Assembly: GCA_003228105.1 (NCBI GenBank)
Contig: QGNN01000006.1
Span: 1-60,378 of the forward strand
Reading direction: 5' to 3'
DNA: 60,378 nucleotides
DNA from: Chloroflexota bacterium
GTDB lineage: Bacteria > Chloroflexota > Dehalococcoidia > Lucifugimonadales > UBA826
The notes beneath the pieces are model-generated. The model worked only from the letters and a program-made list of their open reading frames with translations, had not been told where the DNA came from and did no database searches. Below, piece by piece: positions 59,040 to 60,378 of this stretch (its first letter is position 1; each line of letters starts with the position of its first letter). The translations under genes and the position numbers were made by a program.

Positions 59040-60152
59040 TCAACCATTCACCAGACATAAGTCACTTTTCTCTACTTGTCTTGACCCAGCCTTGCCCATT
59101 ATTTGTCGCGCACCTTCTATCACATGCCTGAATCCACCTGCCAATCCTGGCTGACCACCAGAAAGCTGACCACCGTCCGTGTTTATAGGAAATGTACCTT
59201 TATATGTTGTATCAGTTTCTTCGTAAAAGGGGCCTATTTCTCCCTTCTCTACAAGACCGGCATCTTCAATACACATAGCTGCTAATATGGTGTAGCAGTC
59301 ATAGAATTCTGCGAATTCTATGTCGCTTGGGTTGTACCCAGCCATTTCCAAGGCCCTTCTTACGGAGTCAACTGCTGGGGTTTCTGTAAATTTGTCTCGT
59401 TGCCATATATTGGCTTCACCTTGCTTTAATCCTACGCCAAGTACATACGCAGGTTTGTTTTTCATATTTTTGGCTCGTTCAGGAGTAGTAATTATCAGTG
59501 CGGCAGCACCGTCACACGGCATGACAGACTCCAATAACTTTAGAGGCTCATTGATATATCTTGAATTTAAAACATCTTCGGCGCTTATGGGTTGTCCATT
59601 GAAAACAGCATTCTCATTCTCTAAGGCATTGAATCTTTGGTCTGCTGCCATTTTGGCTAATTGCTCTTCTGTTGTGCCATATTCATGGATGTGCCTTCGA
59701 TACATTAGACCGTAACCAGTATTAGCTCCGGGGGCCATGCCATGAGGTTCTTCCCACTCAGACCTCACGCTGGGGACAGAAGCTCCACGGCCGGCCGGCC
59801 GTCCTGCCCTCTCAGCATCCTGCCGAGAATTACCCATCACTACCAGAACGGTGTTACAAATTCCACTACTGACTGCAGAGGTGGCTACCATTGTAGCTGT
59901 TGCTCCGCTGGCTCCCTGCATTGAGACTCCGGTTGCAAAATTAGGTTTAATGTCCATGTATTCCGCTATGGCGGGTGGGAGTGCCACACCGTCTGTAACA
60001 AGACCGTCTATATCATTTTTGGTGATGCCTGCATCTGCTATTGCCAAACCAGCAGCCTCAGCACATAGCCCGTACATGCTTCGCCCCTCATAAATACGGC
60101 GAGTCGGAACTTCCCCAATGCCAACTATGGCTCCTCTTCCTCTCAAGGTCAT
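59040..60152 (-). CDS. Thiolase-like protein, C-terminus cut by an in-frame TGA
   Basis: A 370-residue SCPx/Ltp2-like thiolase-superfamily protein starting MTLRGRGAIVGIGEVPTRRI; ATG at 60150-60152. Family segments include SVMPCDGAAALIIT and EFYDCYTILAAMCIEDAG, then NTDGGQLSGGQPG. It ends ...SDLCLVNG followed by TGA (59040-59042), but the same frame continues GGTASEMCSLVLGSENTL to a TAG at 58983-58985. This is the expected GNGG-type C-terminal motif, so the TGA probably replaced a sense codon and removes about 19 residues. Paired with the DUF35 gene. Confidence 0.82.
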   Translation of the reverse strand: MTLRGRGAIVGIGEVPTRRIYEGRSMYGLCAEAAGLAIADAGITKNDIDGLVTDGVALPPAIAEYMDIKPNFATGVSMQGASGATATMVATSAVSSGICNTVLVVMGNSRQDAERAGRPAGRGASVPSVRSEWEEPHGMAPGANTGYGLMYRRHIHEYGTTEEQLAKMAADQRFNALENENAVFNGQPISAEDVLNSRYINEPLKLLESVMPCDGAAALIITTPERAKNMKNKPAYVLGVGLKQGEANIWQRDKFTETPAVDSVRRALEMAGYNPSDIEFAEFYDCYTILAAMCIEDAGLVEKGEIGPFYEETDTTYKGTFPINTDGGQLSGGQPGLAGGFRHVIEGARQIMGKAGSRQVEKSDLCLVNG

Positions 60153-60181
60153 GTATCTTCCTCCTAAATTTTAATCATCCC

Positions 60182-60378
60182 CTAAATCGGAAATAACAGC
60201 ATAATTCCCCAAACTGCAAACCCTATGCCTGTGATTCGAGACACCCAATCTCCTTTGGGTGCTACTTTCTCAACAAGGACCAAAGCAGTCAGTACTGCAA
60301 TCCAAAGCAGGTTCATTGCACCTCAAACGAATGATAGTGTCATTAGCAACCAACAGCAACCAACAGCAACCAACAGCA
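60182..60378 (-). pseudogene. 3' end of a DUF2182 metal-binding membrane protein
   Basis: The minus strand reads CCWLLMTLSFV, in-frame TGA at 60323-60325, then GAMNLLWIAVLTALVLVEKV and APKGDWVSRITGIGFAVWGI to a stop at 60182-60184. This is the C-terminal part of DUF2182, predicted membrane proteins with a conserved GCCW...GxMNLxW...EK signature. The gene runs off the window and the TGA suggests it is not intact. Its 5' side enters a 10-bp tandem repeat at the window edge. Confidence 0.65.
60347..60378. repeat. 10-bp tandem repeat at the window edge
   Basis: CAACCAACAG is repeated three times (60347-60376) and a fourth copy begins at the last bases. The repeat lies within, or replaces, the CCW-encoding part of the DUF2182 gene. 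Because it coincides with the end of the sequence, it may be an assembly-end artefact; otherwise it is a slippage-prone microsatellite. Confidence 0.85.

Noticed and set aside
60323-60325. TGA read as tryptophan (alternative genetic code)
   Set aside because: TGA is used as a genuine stop at nuoD, nuoJ and nuoM and other intact genes, so a code change is not supported.

Overview
The window reads as a chromosomal stretch of a free-living, moderately AT-rich bacterium. No single gene fixes the taxon. The combination points to a SAR202-like (Dehalococcoidia-related) member of the Chloroflexota: F420 biosynthesis genes beside a luciferase-like F420-type oxidoreductase, two sets of SCPx-type thiolase plus Zn-ribbon/OB-fold (DUF35) partner, remnants of enolase-superfamily and GMC-oxidoreductase genes, an 11-gene complex I without NuoEFG, and the SCO1664/DUF3090 pair. 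This assignment is inference. Genes are dense, many start with TTG or GTG, and several are visibly decayed.

Layout. 1-2.1 kb: sucD and sucC (minus), then tRNA-Ser(UGA). 2.3-5.1 kb: SCO1664-like and DUF3090 genes, rpsU with a hairpin-bearing leader, and a P-loop/DRTGG-type protein. 5.1-9.8 kb: gamma-glutamyltransferase, an MFS exporter and a metallo-beta-lactamase-fold hydrolase, with about 0.45 kb of unassigned DNA. 9.9-19.9 kb: the respiratory operon nuoABCDHIJKLMN. 19.9-25.1 kb: PIG-L deacetylase, cupin, a broken dapA-family gene, an NHL beta-propeller, a lipoprotein-cyclophilin fusion and an acetyltransferase. 25.2-30.1 kb: two tandem SDRs, trmL, a 44-residue CxCxxC protein, a JAMM peptidase, a phosphoesterase and a CPBP protease. 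30.1-34.3 kb: thiolase/DUF35 pair, a four-carbon-sugar-acid kinase, a decayed class II aldolase, and a decayed GMC oxidoreductase fragment. 34.3-43.6 kb: membrane protein, sirtuin, frameshifted recF, cofD-cofC-LLM oxidoreductase, ligA, cysteine synthase, and an aminotransferase IV gene with a nonsense codon. 43.6-49.5 kb: gyrB, P1 peptidase, panB-panC-surE. 49.5-53.4 kb: remnants of an enolase-superfamily and an MFS gene, nucleoside phosphorylase, nudC, NIPSNAP protein, MFS transporter. 53.4-58.1 kb: pyruvate-dehydrogenase-type operon lpdA(frameshifted)-pdhA-pdhB-pdhC. 58.2-60.4 kb: a perfect 21-bp inverted repeat, tRNA-Phe, tRNA-Gly, a second DUF35/thiolase pair, and the end of a DUF2182 membrane protein running off the edge.

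How the genes fit together: oxidative central metabolism (2-oxoacid dehydrogenase, succinyl-CoA ligase, quinone-reducing complex I) combined with catabolic modules for fatty or steroid-like acyl chains (thiolase/DUF35, SDRs) and sugar acids (kinase, aldolase and enolase remnants). The most striking global signal is gene decay. Five frameshifts are each explained by the loss of one base from a short homopolymer; others are clean nonsense codons; and two scars each join fragments of two unrelated catabolic genes. Some of this may be sequencing or assembly error, and the two kinds of lesion should be separated before biology is inferred. I found no CRISPR array, prophage, insertion sequence, rRNA or clear new defence system.
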